Assembly: GCA_965215155.1 (NCBI GenBank)
Contig: CBDCCY010000004.1
Coordinates: 3,658,001-3,722,000 of the forward strand
DNA length: 64,000 bases
DNA from: JAGWAJ01 sp965215155
GTDB taxonomy: Bacteria > Acidobacteriota > Vicinamibacteria > Vicinamibacterales > UBA8438
Direction: 5' to 3'
Shown: piece after piece, positions 56,030 to 64,000 of the stretch
How positions within the stretch are numbered: the first letter of the stretch is position 1
Layout of the letters: each line of letters opens with the position of its first letter
Program-made: the position numbers and the translations under genes
Notes under the pieces: generated by a model
What the model saw: the letters and a program-made list of their open reading frames with translations, nothing else
Databases searched by the model: none
What the model was told of the DNA's origin: nothing

Positions 56030-57925
56030 ATGGCACCCGAGGTCGCAGTCCAGGAGGCTCCCTCCCAACCTACCACCCGGCGGATCGTCAACGACTTCAG
56101 CATTCAGGTCGCGACTGTCAACGGCTCGGGGAGCCAGACCGCGAATCTCGTGCTGCTCCGTTCGATCTTCCGGATGGGGATCCCCGTCTCGGGCAAGAAT
56201 CTCTTCCCCTCGAACATCGCCGGGCTGCCGACCTGGTACACGATTCGCGCCAACCGCGACGGGTACATCGCGCGCAAGCAGGAGATCGACTTCCTGGTCG
56301 CGATGAACGCCCAGACGGCGCAGGAGGACGTGGTAGCGCTCCAGCCGGGCGCCGCCGTGGTCTATGACGAGCCGCTGAATCTCGCCGCCCTTCGTGACGA
56401 CCTCACGTTCTACCCCGTGCCGTTCGACAAGCTGGTCGCCGGGGTCTGCCGCGACGCCAAGCTGCGCCGTCTCGTGCGCAACATGATCTACGACGGCGTG
56501 CTGGCGAGCCTGCTCCGCATCGACCGCGCCGAGATGGAGCGCGCCCTCGAGAAGCAACTGGGGCGGAAGCCGAAGGCCGTGGCTCTCAACCGGGAGGCGC
56601 TCGACGTCGGGTTCGCGTACGCCGAGCAGCACTTCGAGAAGCGCGATCCGTACTTCGTCGAGCCGATGGACGCCACGTCGGGCCAGGTGCTGATCGACGG
56701 CAACGCCGCGGCCGCCATCGGGGCGATGATGGCCGGGGTCACCGTCGTGACCTGGTATCCGATCACGCCGTCGTCCTCTCTGTGCGAGACCCTCATCGAC
56801 TATCTCCGGCAGCACCGCATCGACAAGGACACCGGCAAGGCGACGTTCGCGGTGGTGCAGGCGGAGGACGAGATCGCCGCCATCGGCATGGCGATCGGGG
56901 CGGGCTGGGCCGGTGCGCGCAGCATGACCTCGACCTCCGGGCCGGGCGTCTCGCTGATGAGCGAGTTCGCCGGGCTCGGCTACTACGCCGAAGTGCCGGC
57001 CGTAATCTTCGATGTCCAGCGGGTCGGGCCGTCCACGGGGCTGCCGACGCGCACCGCGCAGGGCGACGTGCTGTCGACGGCGTTCCTCTCCCACGGCGAC
57101 ACCCGCCATCTCATGCTGTTCCCCTCCTCCGTCGAGGAGTGCTACTCGATGGCGATCGAGGCTTTCGATCTGGCGGAGCGGTTCCAGACGCCGGTCTTCG
57201 TCATGAGCGACCTCGACCTGGGGATGAACACCTGGATGTCGCAACCGTTCGGGTACCCGGAGAAGCCGCTGGATCGTGGCAAGGTGCTCGATGCGGAGAC
57301 GCTCGAGCGGATCGGCAAGTTCGGACGCTACCGGGATGTCGACGGCGACGGGATTCCCTACCGCAGCGTGCCGGGCGATCCGATGCCCGCGTACTTCTGC
57401 CGCGGCTCCGGCCACAACGAGTGGGCGCAGTACAGCGAGCGGCCCGACGACTACCGCAAGAACATCGACCGGCTGCGGTCCAAGCTCGAGACCGCGCGCA
57501 ACTGGCTGCCGGCTCCCGTGGTCACCATCAACCGCAAGGCGTCGATCGGCGTCATCGCCTACGGGACCACACACTGGGCCGTCGTGGAGAGCCGCGACCA
57601 GCTGGTCAACGAGGAGGACGTCCAGACGTCCTACTATCGCGTCTGCGCCTATCCGTTCCGCGACGCTCTGACGTCCTTCGTCGAGCGCCACGACCGCGTA
57701 TACGTCATCGAGCAGAACCGCGATGCGCAGATGCTCTCCCTGATGAAGCTGGACCTGGCGCCCGAGCTGGCCGGGCGGTTGCGCAGCGTCCTGCACTACG
57801 CCGGCCATCCGATCGACGCCAGGACGATCACCGACAGCATCCTGATCCAGGAGGGCTACCGGGTCGAGAAGACCCGACCCCAGCCGGCGCACGTGCCGCA
57901 GAGCGCGGGCGTCGGAGGCGAGTAA
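56030..57925 (+). CDS. korA: 2-oxoglutarate:ferredoxin oxidoreductase, fused gamma-alpha subunit
   Basis: 631 residues from ATG 56030. The N-terminal ~190 residues are the gamma domain (NGSGSQTANLVLLRSIFRMG core GSGSQTAN, FPSNIAGLPTWY); from about 220 the alpha domain with DGNAAAAIGAMMAGVTVVTWYPITPSSSL core WYPITPSSS, STSGPGVSLM and DLDLGMN. Oxidatively decarboxylates 2-oxoglutarate with ferredoxin as acceptor, or runs in reverse. Between sucD and korB, where a dehydrogenase complex would otherwise stand. A broader 2-oxoacid range is possible. Confidence 0.9.
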   Translation: MAPEVAVQEAPSQPTTRRIVNDFSIQVATVNGSGSQTANLVLLRSIFRMGIPVSGKNLFPSNIAGLPTWYTIRANRDGYIARKQEIDFLVAMNAQTAQEDVVALQPGAAVVYDEPLNLAALRDDLTFYPVPFDKLVAGVCRDAKLRRLVRNMIYDGVLASLLRIDRAEMERALEKQLGRKPKAVALNREALDVGFAYAEQHFEKRDPYFVEPMDATSGQVLIDGNAAAAIGAMMAGVTVVTWYPITPSSSLCETLIDYLRQHRIDKDTGKATFAVVQAEDEIAAIGMAIGAGWAGARSMTSTSGPGVSLMSEFAGLGYYAEVPAVIFDVQRVGPSTGLPTRTAQGDVLSTAFLSHGDTRHLMLFPSSVEECYSMAIEAFDLAERFQTPVFVMSDLDLGMNTWMSQPFGYPEKPLDRGKVLDAETLERIGKFGRYRDVDGDGIPYRSVPGDPMPAYFCRGSGHNEWAQYSERPDDYRKNIDRLRSKLETARNWLPAPVVTINRKASIGVIAYGTTHWAVVESRDQLVNEEDVQTSYYRVCAYPFRDALTSFVERHDRVYVIEQNRDAQMLSLMKLDLAPELAGRLRSVLHYAGHPIDARTITDSILIQEGYRVEKTRPQPAHVPQSAGVGGE

Positions 57926-57955
57926 CGCGTCCGGCGAGACGCACGAAAGGGCGAC

Positions 57956-59005
57956 GTGGCGACCGTTCAGACACCGCCGGCAGGCAGAGGCAAGGTCAAC
58001 CGCATCGGACTGGCGTCGCAGGAATACCGGGGCACGAAGACGACATTGTGCGCCGGATGCGGACACAACGCGATCTCGGAGCGCATCATCCACGCCTGCT
58101 TCGAGATGGGCATCGAGCCCGACCGTGTGGTGAAGCTGTCGGGCATCGGCTGCTCCAGCAAGAGTCCGGCCTACTTCCTGGGCAGCTCGCACGGGTTCAA
58201 CGCGGTCCATGGCCGCATGCCCTCGGTCGGCACGGGCGCGATGCTGGCGAACCGCCGGCTCATCGCGGTCGGCGTGAGCGGCGACGGCGACACCGGCGCG
58301 ATCGGCATCGGGCAGTTCGTCCACCTGATGCGCCGCAACCTGCCGATCATCTACATCATCGAGGACAACGGCTGCTACGGCCTGACGAAGGGCCAGTTCT
58401 CGCCGACCGCGGATCTCGGGTCGACGCTGAAGACCGGAGTCGTCAACGACCTGCCACCGATCGACACCTGCGCGCTCGCCATCGAGCTCGGCGCCTCGTT
58501 CGTGGCGCGCTCGTTCTCCGGCGACAAGAAGCAGCTCTCGGCCGTCCTGAAGGCCGCGCTCAGCCATCGCGGCACCGCCATGCTCGATGTGCTGTCGCCG
58601 TGCGTCACGTTCAACGACCACGAGGGGTCGACCAAGAGCTATGCGTACGCCAAGAGTCACGACGACCCCCTGGGGGAGCTCGATTTCGTGCCGTACTTCG
58701 AGGACATCGACGTCGACTACGAGCCCGGCACGACGCACGAAGTGGAGCTGCACGACGGCTCGACCCTCTACCTGACGAAGCTCGCCGAGGACTACGACCC
58801 CCGCAACAAGCTGCAGGCGATGTCGGTCCTGCAGGAGACCCGGTCGCGGGGCACGTTCGCGACGGGTCTGATCTACGTCGAGCCGGAGAAACCGGACTTC
58901 CTCGAGATGCTGAACCTCGTGGACGAGCCGCTGGCCTCCCTGCCGCAGGATCGAGTCCGCCCGCCGGCGCCGGTCCTGGAGGCGATCATGAACGACCTGC
59001 GGTGA
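57956..59005 (+). CDS. korB: 2-oxoglutarate:ferredoxin oxidoreductase beta subunit
   Basis: 349 residues from GTG 57956. LCAGCGHNAISERI, KLSGIGCSSKSPAYFL with the cluster Cys residues, and the TPP motif SGDGDTGAIGIGQFVHLMRRN core (GDGDTGAIG ... N). EDNGCYGLTKGQFSPT follows. Holds TPP and one iron-sulfur cluster. The C-terminus is extended compared with short KorB proteins. Ends five bases before ndk. Confidence 0.92.
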   Translation: MATVQTPPAGRGKVNRIGLASQEYRGTKTTLCAGCGHNAISERIIHACFEMGIEPDRVVKLSGIGCSSKSPAYFLGSSHGFNAVHGRMPSVGTGAMLANRRLIAVGVSGDGDTGAIGIGQFVHLMRRNLPIIYIIEDNGCYGLTKGQFSPTADLGSTLKTGVVNDLPPIDTCALAIELGASFVARSFSGDKKQLSAVLKAALSHRGTAMLDVLSPCVTFNDHEGSTKSYAYAKSHDDPLGELDFVPYFEDIDVDYEPGTTHEVELHDGSTLYLTKLAEDYDPRNKLQAMSVLQETRSRGTFATGLIYVEPEKPDFLEMLNLVDEPLASLPQDRVRPPAPVLEAIMNDLR

Positions 59006-59009
59006 CGCC

Positions 59010-59462
59010 ATGCAGCGGACGCTGGCCATCATCAAGCCGGACGCAGTGGGGCACCGTCTCGTCGGCTCGATCGTGAGGCGCATCGAGGCCGAGGGGTTCC
59101 GCATCGCCGCCATGCGGCTGGTGCGGCTGACCCGCGGAGAGGCCGCCGCGTTCTACGATGTCCATCGGGACAAGCCCTTCTTCGACTCCCTCACCGGATT
59201 CATGTCGTCGGGTCCGGCGGTCGTCCTGGCGCTCGAGGCTTCCGATGCGATCGCGCGCTGGCGGCGGGTGATGGGCGCGACCAACCCCGGCGAGGCGGAG
59301 CGGGGCACGCTGCGCGCCGAGTTCGGGACATCCATCGAGCAGAACGCGACCCACGGTTCGGACGCGCCCGACACCGCCGCCACGGAGCTGGCTTTCTTCT
59401 TCCGGGGCGTCGAGCTTGCGCGTCCGGACGGGCGTGCGTCGGTGGCTTCTGGCGCCTCCTGA
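59010..59462 (+). CDS. ndk: Nucleoside diphosphate kinase
   Basis: 150 residues. TLAIIKPDAVGHRLVG, FYDVHRDKPFF, GATNPGEAERGTLR and the phospho-His in NATHGSD. The last ~10 residues are extra. Balances NTP pools; GTP from succinyl-CoA synthetase is a plausible link to the operon. Confidence 0.96.
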   Translation: MQRTLAIIKPDAVGHRLVGSIVRRIEAEGFRIAAMRLVRLTRGEAAAFYDVHRDKPFFDSLTGFMSSGPAVVLALEASDAIARWRRVMGATNPGEAERGTLRAEFGTSIEQNATHGSDAPDTAATELAFFFRGVELARPDGRASVASGAS

Positions 59463-59499
59463 CGGTTGCATCGGGAGTCGCCGGCGAAGGAGTGCAGGT

Positions 59500-59694
59500 T
59501 TGGGCCGACTCCTGGTTGTCGTCGGTCTTCTCACCGCGGCCGGGGGCGCGTTGCTCATGGCGGGCGTGCCGATCGGACGCCTGCCGGGCGATCTGGTCTT
59601 CCGGCGGGGCAACGCGACCATTTACCTCCCACTCGCGACGTGCGCCCTGGCGAGCATCGTGCTGAGCCTCGTCCTGGCCTTTCTCCGTCGTTGA
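59500..59694 (+). CDS. DUF2905 small membrane protein
   Basis: 64 residues from TTG 59500, which has GAAGGAG seven bases upstream. Two membrane helices around the family core GRLPGDLVFRRGNATIYLPLAT. Conserved in many bacteria, function unknown. Confidence 0.8.
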   Translation: MGRLLVVVGLLTAAGGALLMAGVPIGRLPGDLVFRRGNATIYLPLATCALASIVLSLVLAFLRR

Positions 59695-59909
59695 CCGCGG
59701 CGGGCGCGGGACCGCGCACGCCGCGGCAGCTCGATGCCGCGCCCTCGGGTGGCTGGCCTCCTCCGGACGTCCCTTGCCGGAAACAACACGCCCGTAGTAT
59801 GATCCGGTGCCCGTGAGGCAATCGCTGGTGCAGGTTTTGCATCCGTATGCGCGGATGCCACGCAGCGTGGCGCCGCCGGGCGCGTTCGCGGTTCCCCCTA
59901 GACGCACGA
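59695..59909. other. Leader of the HEAT-protein/cytochrome bc operon
   Basis: 215 bases. A possible promoter TTGCCG ... TAGTAT (spacing 15) lies near 59774-59800. Two back-to-back hairpins follow: GCATCCG-6-CGGATGC (about 59838-59857) and GCCACG-CAG-CGTGGC (about 59857-59871), before the ATG at 59910. They could be a leader structure or a weak attenuator. Confidence 0.4.
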
Positions 59910-60848
59910 ATGGACAAGTTGGTCGAGCGCGAGCCCCCGCTGCGTGCGAGTCGCCTCGCGAAGGCCCCCGCGCTGGCGGTTCAGTTCTTTCTGATCCCGT
60001 TGGCCGTCGTGGGGGTCATCGTGCTGGTCTACGGGGGCTTCCGGGCACTGGTGACGACCGAGCGTACGCCCGAGGAGTTCCTCAGCGACGTGCGGACCGG
60101 CGGCCGTGAGCGCCGCTGGCCTGCCGCCTTCGAGCTGTCCCGCCTGCTCGCCGATCCCGAGACCGAGGTCCGGCATCCGAACCTCGGGGCCGCCGTCGTG
60201 CAGGCCTTCATCGACTCGGAGGGGGACGATCCCCGGGTGCGCCAGTACCTGGCCCTCGCCATCGGCCGGCTGGCCCACCCGCCCGCGGGTGCGGCGGCCG
60301 AGCTCGTCGAGGCGCTCGACGGTCCGGACACCGAGGTCCGGATCAGCGTCATCTGGGCGCTCGCCTCGCTGGGCGATCCGGGGACCATCGGGGACATCGA
60401 AGCGATGTACTTCGACGAGGACGCCGGCGTGCGCAAGATGGCCATCTACGCGCTCGGCGCGCTTCCGGGCGCGGGGCACATGGCCACGTTGCGGAACGCG
60501 CTCGACGATCCGGCGGCGGACGTGCAGTGGAATGCGGCCGTTGCGCTCGCGCGGCACGGTCTCGAGGACGGCTTGCCGGTGCTGCGGCGCATGATGGACC
60601 GGCCCTACGTCGAACAGATGGTCACCCTGGCGCCCACCCCGCAGGATACGGTCGATCCGGTGGCCGCGGTCATGGTGAGCGCGTTGCAGGCGGTGTCGGC
60701 GCTCGGGTCGAGCGAGCTGAACGAGCAGATCCGGGAGCTGAGCGAGAACGATGCGAGCCTGCGGGTCCGCAACGCCGCGCTCGAGGCGCTGGACGCGTTG
60801 CCGTCCGCACCCCGGCCGGCCGGGGATGCGGCGCTGGCGATCCGTTGA
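59910..60848 (+). CDS. HEAT-repeat protein with N-terminal membrane anchor
   Basis: 312 residues from ATG 59910. One membrane helix (about 27-50, VQFFLIPLAVVGVIVLVYGG), then HEAT-like repeats to the end (VRQYLALAIGRLAHPPAGAA; VRISVIWALASLGDPGTIGD; VRKMAIYALGALPGAGHM; VQWNAAVALARHG). By position it may help assemble the cytochrome complex that follows (inference); no catalytic motif seen. Confidence 0.7.
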   Translation: MDKLVEREPPLRASRLAKAPALAVQFFLIPLAVVGVIVLVYGGFRALVTTERTPEEFLSDVRTGGRERRWPAAFELSRLLADPETEVRHPNLGAAVVQAFIDSEGDDPRVRQYLALAIGRLAHPPAGAAAELVEALDGPDTEVRISVIWALASLGDPGTIGDIEAMYFDEDAGVRKMAIYALGALPGAGHMATLRNALDDPAADVQWNAAVALARHGLEDGLPVLRRMMDRPYVEQMVTLAPTPQDTVDPVAAVMVSALQAVSALGSSELNEQIRELSENDASLRVRNAALEALDALPSAPRPAGDAALAIR

Positions 60849-60980
60849 CCGGGCCGTGAGGTCCCGGTCGAGCCGGGAGTCGGCGGCGCGGAACGGCGGA
60901 CGCCGGTGGGATTGGCTGGGCGCCAGCCGGAGCCGTCAGGCGACGGTTGGTGGGCCACGACAGACGGAGCAGGAACGACG

Positions 60981-61658
60981 ATGGCCGAGACTGATGGTTC
61001 TGTAACCCCCCCCGCTGCCGGTGCACCGCCGGCGAAGCCGAAGCCCAAGCCAAAGCCCGCCGCACCCGCGCCCAACCCGGCGCTGGCGGGGCGGACGACC
61101 AGCGCTGCCGCCCGCAGCACTCCCCGCAAGGCGGCCGCTGCCCCGGACGACAGTTCGCCGCTGATGGGGCGCCGCGGCTGGATCGGACTGGCGTGGGGTG
61201 CGTTCACCGCGTCGTTCGTCGGGTGCATGCTGGGCGGTACGGCCCGGTTCATGTTTCCCAACGTGCTGAACGAGCCGCCACAGCAGTTCACGATCGGCTT
61301 CCCGACCGATTACGGCGACGGCGTGGACGAGCGGTGGAAGAACGCGTACGGGGTGTGGGTCGTGCGGACCCCGTTCGACGACTACCACGAGGCGCCCGGC
61401 TTCTACGCCCTGCTGGTCACATGCACCCACCTCGGCTGCACGCCGAACTGGCTGGCGGCCGAGAGCAAGTTCAAGTGCCCCTGCCACGGGAGCGGGTTCC
61501 GGCCCACCGGGATCAACTTCGAGGGACCGGCGCCGCGGCCGCTCGAGCGGGCCCGCATCGTCCTGGCCGAGGACGGCCAGATCATGATCGACAAGGCGAG
61601 GAAGTTCCAGGAGGAGCTGGGGCAGTGGACCGACCCCGAGGCCTTCCTGCAGGTATAG
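60981..61658 (+). CDS. Rieske iron-sulfur protein of the cytochrome bc complex
   Basis: 225 residues. Pro/Lys/Ala-rich N-terminus (PPAKPKPKPKPAAPAP), one membrane helix (about 67-90), and the Rieske domain with C-T-H-L-G-C and C-P-C-H-G-S-G binding the 2Fe-2S cluster, followed by GINFEGPAPRPLERA. The extended cytoplasmic N-terminus is unusual. First subunit of a Rieske/cytochrome b operon. Confidence 0.93.
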   Translation: MAETDGSVTPPAAGAPPAKPKPKPKPAAPAPNPALAGRTTSAAARSTPRKAAAAPDDSSPLMGRRGWIGLAWGAFTASFVGCMLGGTARFMFPNVLNEPPQQFTIGFPTDYGDGVDERWKNAYGVWVVRTPFDDYHEAPGFYALLVTCTHLGCTPNWLAAESKFKCPCHGSGFRPTGINFEGPAPRPLERARIVLAEDGQIMIDKARKFQEELGQWTDPEAFLQV

Positions 61659-61673
61659 GACAGGGCGCTGACG

Positions 61674-62489
61674 ATGGCCGACGCGAAGACGATTGAACCG
61701 CAGGAGAGCGCGCTCGTACGAGGGTGGAACTGGCTGACCGAGACGCAGGTCTGGACCTCCATCTTCCGGCATGCGGCGCCGATCAACGACCGCAACCGGG
61801 TCCTGGTCATGCTCTCGAACGTGTTCCTGCACCTGCACCCCGTGCGCCTCAAGAAGCACGGCGTGCGGCTCCGCTATACCTGGTGCATGGGAGGGTTGAG
61901 CTTCTTCCTGTTCCTCAACCTGACCTTCACCGGCGTGCTGCTGATGTTCTACTACCGGCCGACCCTCGAGTACGCCTACTCGGACATCGTCGGCCTGCGC
62001 GAGCACGTCCCGCTCGGCATCATGCGGGAGATGCACCGCTGGGCCGCCCACGCCATGGTGATCACGGTCTGGCTGCACATGTTCCGGGTCTTCATGACCG
62101 GGTCGTACAAGCCGCCGCGGGAGTTCAACTGGAACGTCGGCGTCATCATGCTGGTCCTGACGCTGCTCCTCTCGTTCACCGGTTATCTGTTGCCCTGGGA
62201 TCAGCTCGCCATCTGGGCGATCACGGTCGGGTCGAACATGGCGCGGGCGACGCCCTTCCTCGGATACGAGGGGCCGGGGGCCTCGCTGCTGGCCCTGGGT
62301 GACGTGCAACTGATCCACGCTGCCGCCGACGCGCGGTTCGCGCTGCTGGGCGGGACGTTCGTCGGCGAGGGGGCGCTGCTGCGCTTCTACGTCCTGCACT
62401 GCGTCGCGCTCCCGCTCGCCATCGGGTTCCTGATGGCGGTTCACTTCTGGCGCGTGCGCAAGGACGGCGGCATCTCGGGGCCGCTCTAG
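61674..62489 (+). CDS. Cytochrome b, N-terminal part (b6-like)
   Basis: 271 residues. Four membrane helices with two His pairs for the b hemes: MHRWAAHAMVITVWLHMFRV and YVLHCVALPLAIGFLMAVHFW (His residues in helices 2 and 4). GYLLPWDQLAIWA is the conserved Qo-side stretch. 15 bases after the Rieske gene. Confidence 0.93.
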   Translation: MADAKTIEPQESALVRGWNWLTETQVWTSIFRHAAPINDRNRVLVMLSNVFLHLHPVRLKKHGVRLRYTWCMGGLSFFLFLNLTFTGVLLMFYYRPTLEYAYSDIVGLREHVPLGIMREMHRWAAHAMVITVWLHMFRVFMTGSYKPPREFNWNVGVIMLVLTLLLSFTGYLLPWDQLAIWAITVGSNMARATPFLGYEGPGASLLALGDVQLIHAAADARFALLGGTFVGEGALLRFYVLHCVALPLAIGFLMAVHFWRVRKDGGISGPL

Positions 62490-62522
62490 GGGGGCTCCGG
62501 CCCACGCCCGATCAGGTGCGAC

Positions 62523-63599
62523 ATGGACGCGATCAAGAGCTTCATCAACATCTTCGCCGACCCGAGGCTGTTCTTCATCCTCTCGGTCGCCGCGCTCGCT
62601 CTCATCGTCTGGAAGCGGGAGATCTTCGCCCGAAACGCCGTCGGCTACGGGCTGATGGCCGTCCTCGGGGTCTTCTTCGGCTTCGGGCTCTTCGACGAGA
62701 ACTTCGTGCTGATCATCGCGAAGCCCGACAACGTGCCGATCGTGGCGCTGATCTTCCTGGTGATCTTCTTCACCTGGTACTCGATGCGCGAGGCGGTGCT
62801 CAACGACCAGCGAATGGAGGCCGGCGACGAGGTCATCGAGAAGCAGGAATCGGATCGCGTCTGGGTGTGGCCCGACCTGGTGTACACGGAGTTGATCTCC
62901 CTGATCCTCTGCACGGCGATCCTCGTCGTGTGGTCCATCGGCCTGGAGGCTCCCATCGAGCAGCCGGCGAATCCGGCCGCCACGCCGAACCCGTCCAAGG
63001 CTCCCTGGTACTTCCTCGGGCTCCAGGAGATGCTGGTCTACTTCGATCCGTGGCTGGCCGGCGTGGTGCTGCCGAGCCTCATCATCGTGGGCCTGATGGC
63101 GATCCCGTACATCGACACGAACCCGAGGGGCAACGGCTACTACACCTTCAACGAACGCAAGGCCGAGATCGTCATCTTCCTCTTCGGCTTCGTCGTCCTC
63201 TGGTCGTCGCTCATCGTCCTCGGCACCTTCCTCCGCGGACCGAACTGGAACTTCTTCGGCCCCTTCGAGTACTGGGACGTCCACAAGCTGGAGGCGCTCA
63301 CCAACGTGCAGCTCTCGGAGTACGTGTGGGTGCGCGGCCTCGGCCAGGCGTTGCCGGACAACATTCTGCTGCGGGAGAGCGTCGGCATCCTGCTCACCCT
63401 GGCGTACGTGTTCGCGCTGCCGGTCCTCCTGGCCCGGACGGTCTTCAGGAACTACTACGAGAAGCTCGGACCGACACGCTTCTACGTGACCGTGGTGCTG
63501 TTCCTCATGATGCTGTCGCTGCCGGCCAAGATGTTGGCCCGCTGGGTCTTCAACCTCAAGAACATCGTTTCGATCCCCGAGTACTTCTTCAACATCTAG
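62523..63599 (+). CDS. Cytochrome b, C-terminal part (subunit IV-like, extended)
   Basis: 358 residues, much longer than subunit IV (~160). Two or three extra N-terminal helices, then PNPSKAPWYFLGLQEMLVYF: APWY stands in place of the PEWY motif of the quinol-oxidising site. Several further helices follow (VIFLFGFVVLWSSLIVLG; ILLTLAYVFALPVLLA). Together with the two upstream genes it forms a quinol:cytochrome c reductase of the split-cytochrome-b type. Confidence 0.88.
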   Translation: MDAIKSFINIFADPRLFFILSVAALALIVWKREIFARNAVGYGLMAVLGVFFGFGLFDENFVLIIAKPDNVPIVALIFLVIFFTWYSMREAVLNDQRMEAGDEVIEKQESDRVWVWPDLVYTELISLILCTAILVVWSIGLEAPIEQPANPAATPNPSKAPWYFLGLQEMLVYFDPWLAGVVLPSLIIVGLMAIPYIDTNPRGNGYYTFNERKAEIVIFLFGFVVLWSSLIVLGTFLRGPNWNFFGPFEYWDVHKLEALTNVQLSEYVWVRGLGQALPDNILLRESVGILLTLAYVFALPVLLARTVFRNYYEKLGPTRFYVTVVLFLMMLSLPAKMLARWVFNLKNIVSIPEYFFNI

Positions 63600-63608
63600 C
63601 CGTACACC

Positions 63609-64000
63609 ATGGCTGACAAGAAAAGCGTTGGGCACGCCTACAACGTCGACTTCCTGAACGTCGTCTTCGCCGCGTCGTGTCTGTTCCTGTTCCTGACCAG
63701 CATCTGGATGATCTGGGACGACTACGACCGCGAGTGGAAGGGACACCAGCGGCAGTTCGTGCTGCTCGAATCGGAGGTGACGCGCCTCAACCTCGAGGCG
63801 GCGCAGGCGGCGGTCGACGAAGGGCGTCTCGAAGCGTTGCGGGCGCAGCGCGCCGAGGCGGAGCAGACCGTGCTGCTGAACCGGCAGCGCGTGGACGAGC
63901 TCGAGAGCCAGCTCGAGGGCGTGGAGGCGGCTCTCTATCTCGCCAGCCAGAACTACAACTTCCAGAAGGCGGACTACGACGTCGAGCGATACGCCTTCGA
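63609..64000 (+). CDS. Membrane-anchored coiled-coil subunit of the bc operon, 3'-truncated
   Basis: Starts at ATG 63609, ten bases after the cytochrome b gene, and is open at the right edge (130 residues seen). One membrane helix (about 14-36, VVFAASCLFLFLTSIWMIW) then a long charged helix (VLLESEVTRLNLEAAQAAV; QRVDELESQLEGVEAAL) that predicts a coiled coil. No heme motif in the visible part; a C-terminal cytochrome c domain beyond the edge is possible (inference). Confidence 0.65.
   Translation, partial: MADKKSVGHAYNVDFLNVVFAASCLFLFLTSIWMIWDDYDREWKGHQRQFVLLESEVTRLNLEAAQAAVDEGRLEALRAQRAEAEQTVLLNRQRVDELESQLEGVEAALYLASQNYNFQKADYDVERYAF

Noticed and set aside
54986..59113. 1375-codon minus-strand frame opposite sucD-korAB-ndk
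   Set aside because: Exceptionally long, but it mirrors third-position GC bias of the plus-strand genes and has no domain. Rejected as a shadow.

Overview
The window is about 70 percent GC by eye, densely coding and entirely bacterial. Gene content and order point to a Gram-negative Acidobacteriota, probably Vicinamibacteria-like (inference, not proven): an LPS/Kdo cluster (kdsB-pyrG-kdsA-kdsD-lapB), a lolA carrier, a pilMNOPQ type IV pilus cluster, a SusC-like TonB receptor, 2-oxoglutarate:ferredoxin oxidoreductase instead of the dehydrogenase complex, and a quinol:cytochrome c reductase with split cytochrome b.

Layout. 1-3580 (+): the end of a pxpBC 5-oxoprolinase pair, then murB and a murA whose catalytic Cys is Asp. 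3699-8002 (-): a secretin-like TPR lipoprotein, lolA, a rhodanese fold lacking its Cys, and threonine synthase. 8003-10325: a small secreted protein, copies of a palindromic repeat, and a frameshifted IS630-type element inserted at a TA between two repeat copies. 10326-23995 (+): a His/Cys-rich small protein, a TonB receptor truncated at about 12965 and joined directly to the 3' third of an ABC ATPase gene, then three tandem paralogues of a huge ABC-2 permease fused to an M1-aminopeptidase-like domain without the zinc motif; the middle copy is frameshifted. 24119-29433 (-): hairpin, tRNA-Ala(CGC), a second threonine synthase, and the frr-pyrH-tsf-rpsB-rpsI-rplM translation cluster with a good sigma70-like promoter. 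29619-38081 (+): pilMNOPQ, two poorly preserved surface/lipoprotein genes, an M24 peptidase and accB. 38139-41627: accC (one-base frameshift), thiE, and an AGCS symporter with an in-frame amber stop. 41832-51349: folD, then the convergent Kdo/CTP/CoA operon on the minus strand, a PilP/GspC-like small protein, and serA. 51690-59462 (+): a TCA operon icd-mdh-sucC-sucD-korA-korB followed by ndk. 59500-64000 (+): DUF2905, a HEAT-repeat membrane protein and the Rieske/cytochrome b operon, running off the end.

Several normally intact genes carry small lesions (accC, one ABC permease, AGCS symporter, transposase, two genes after pilQ). Some may be real decay and some may be assembly or homopolymer errors; read-level checks are needed before biological conclusions. 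The most unusual locus is 10326-23995: a triplicated ABC-permease/pseudo-peptidase array next to a decapitated ATPase and a truncated TonB receptor.
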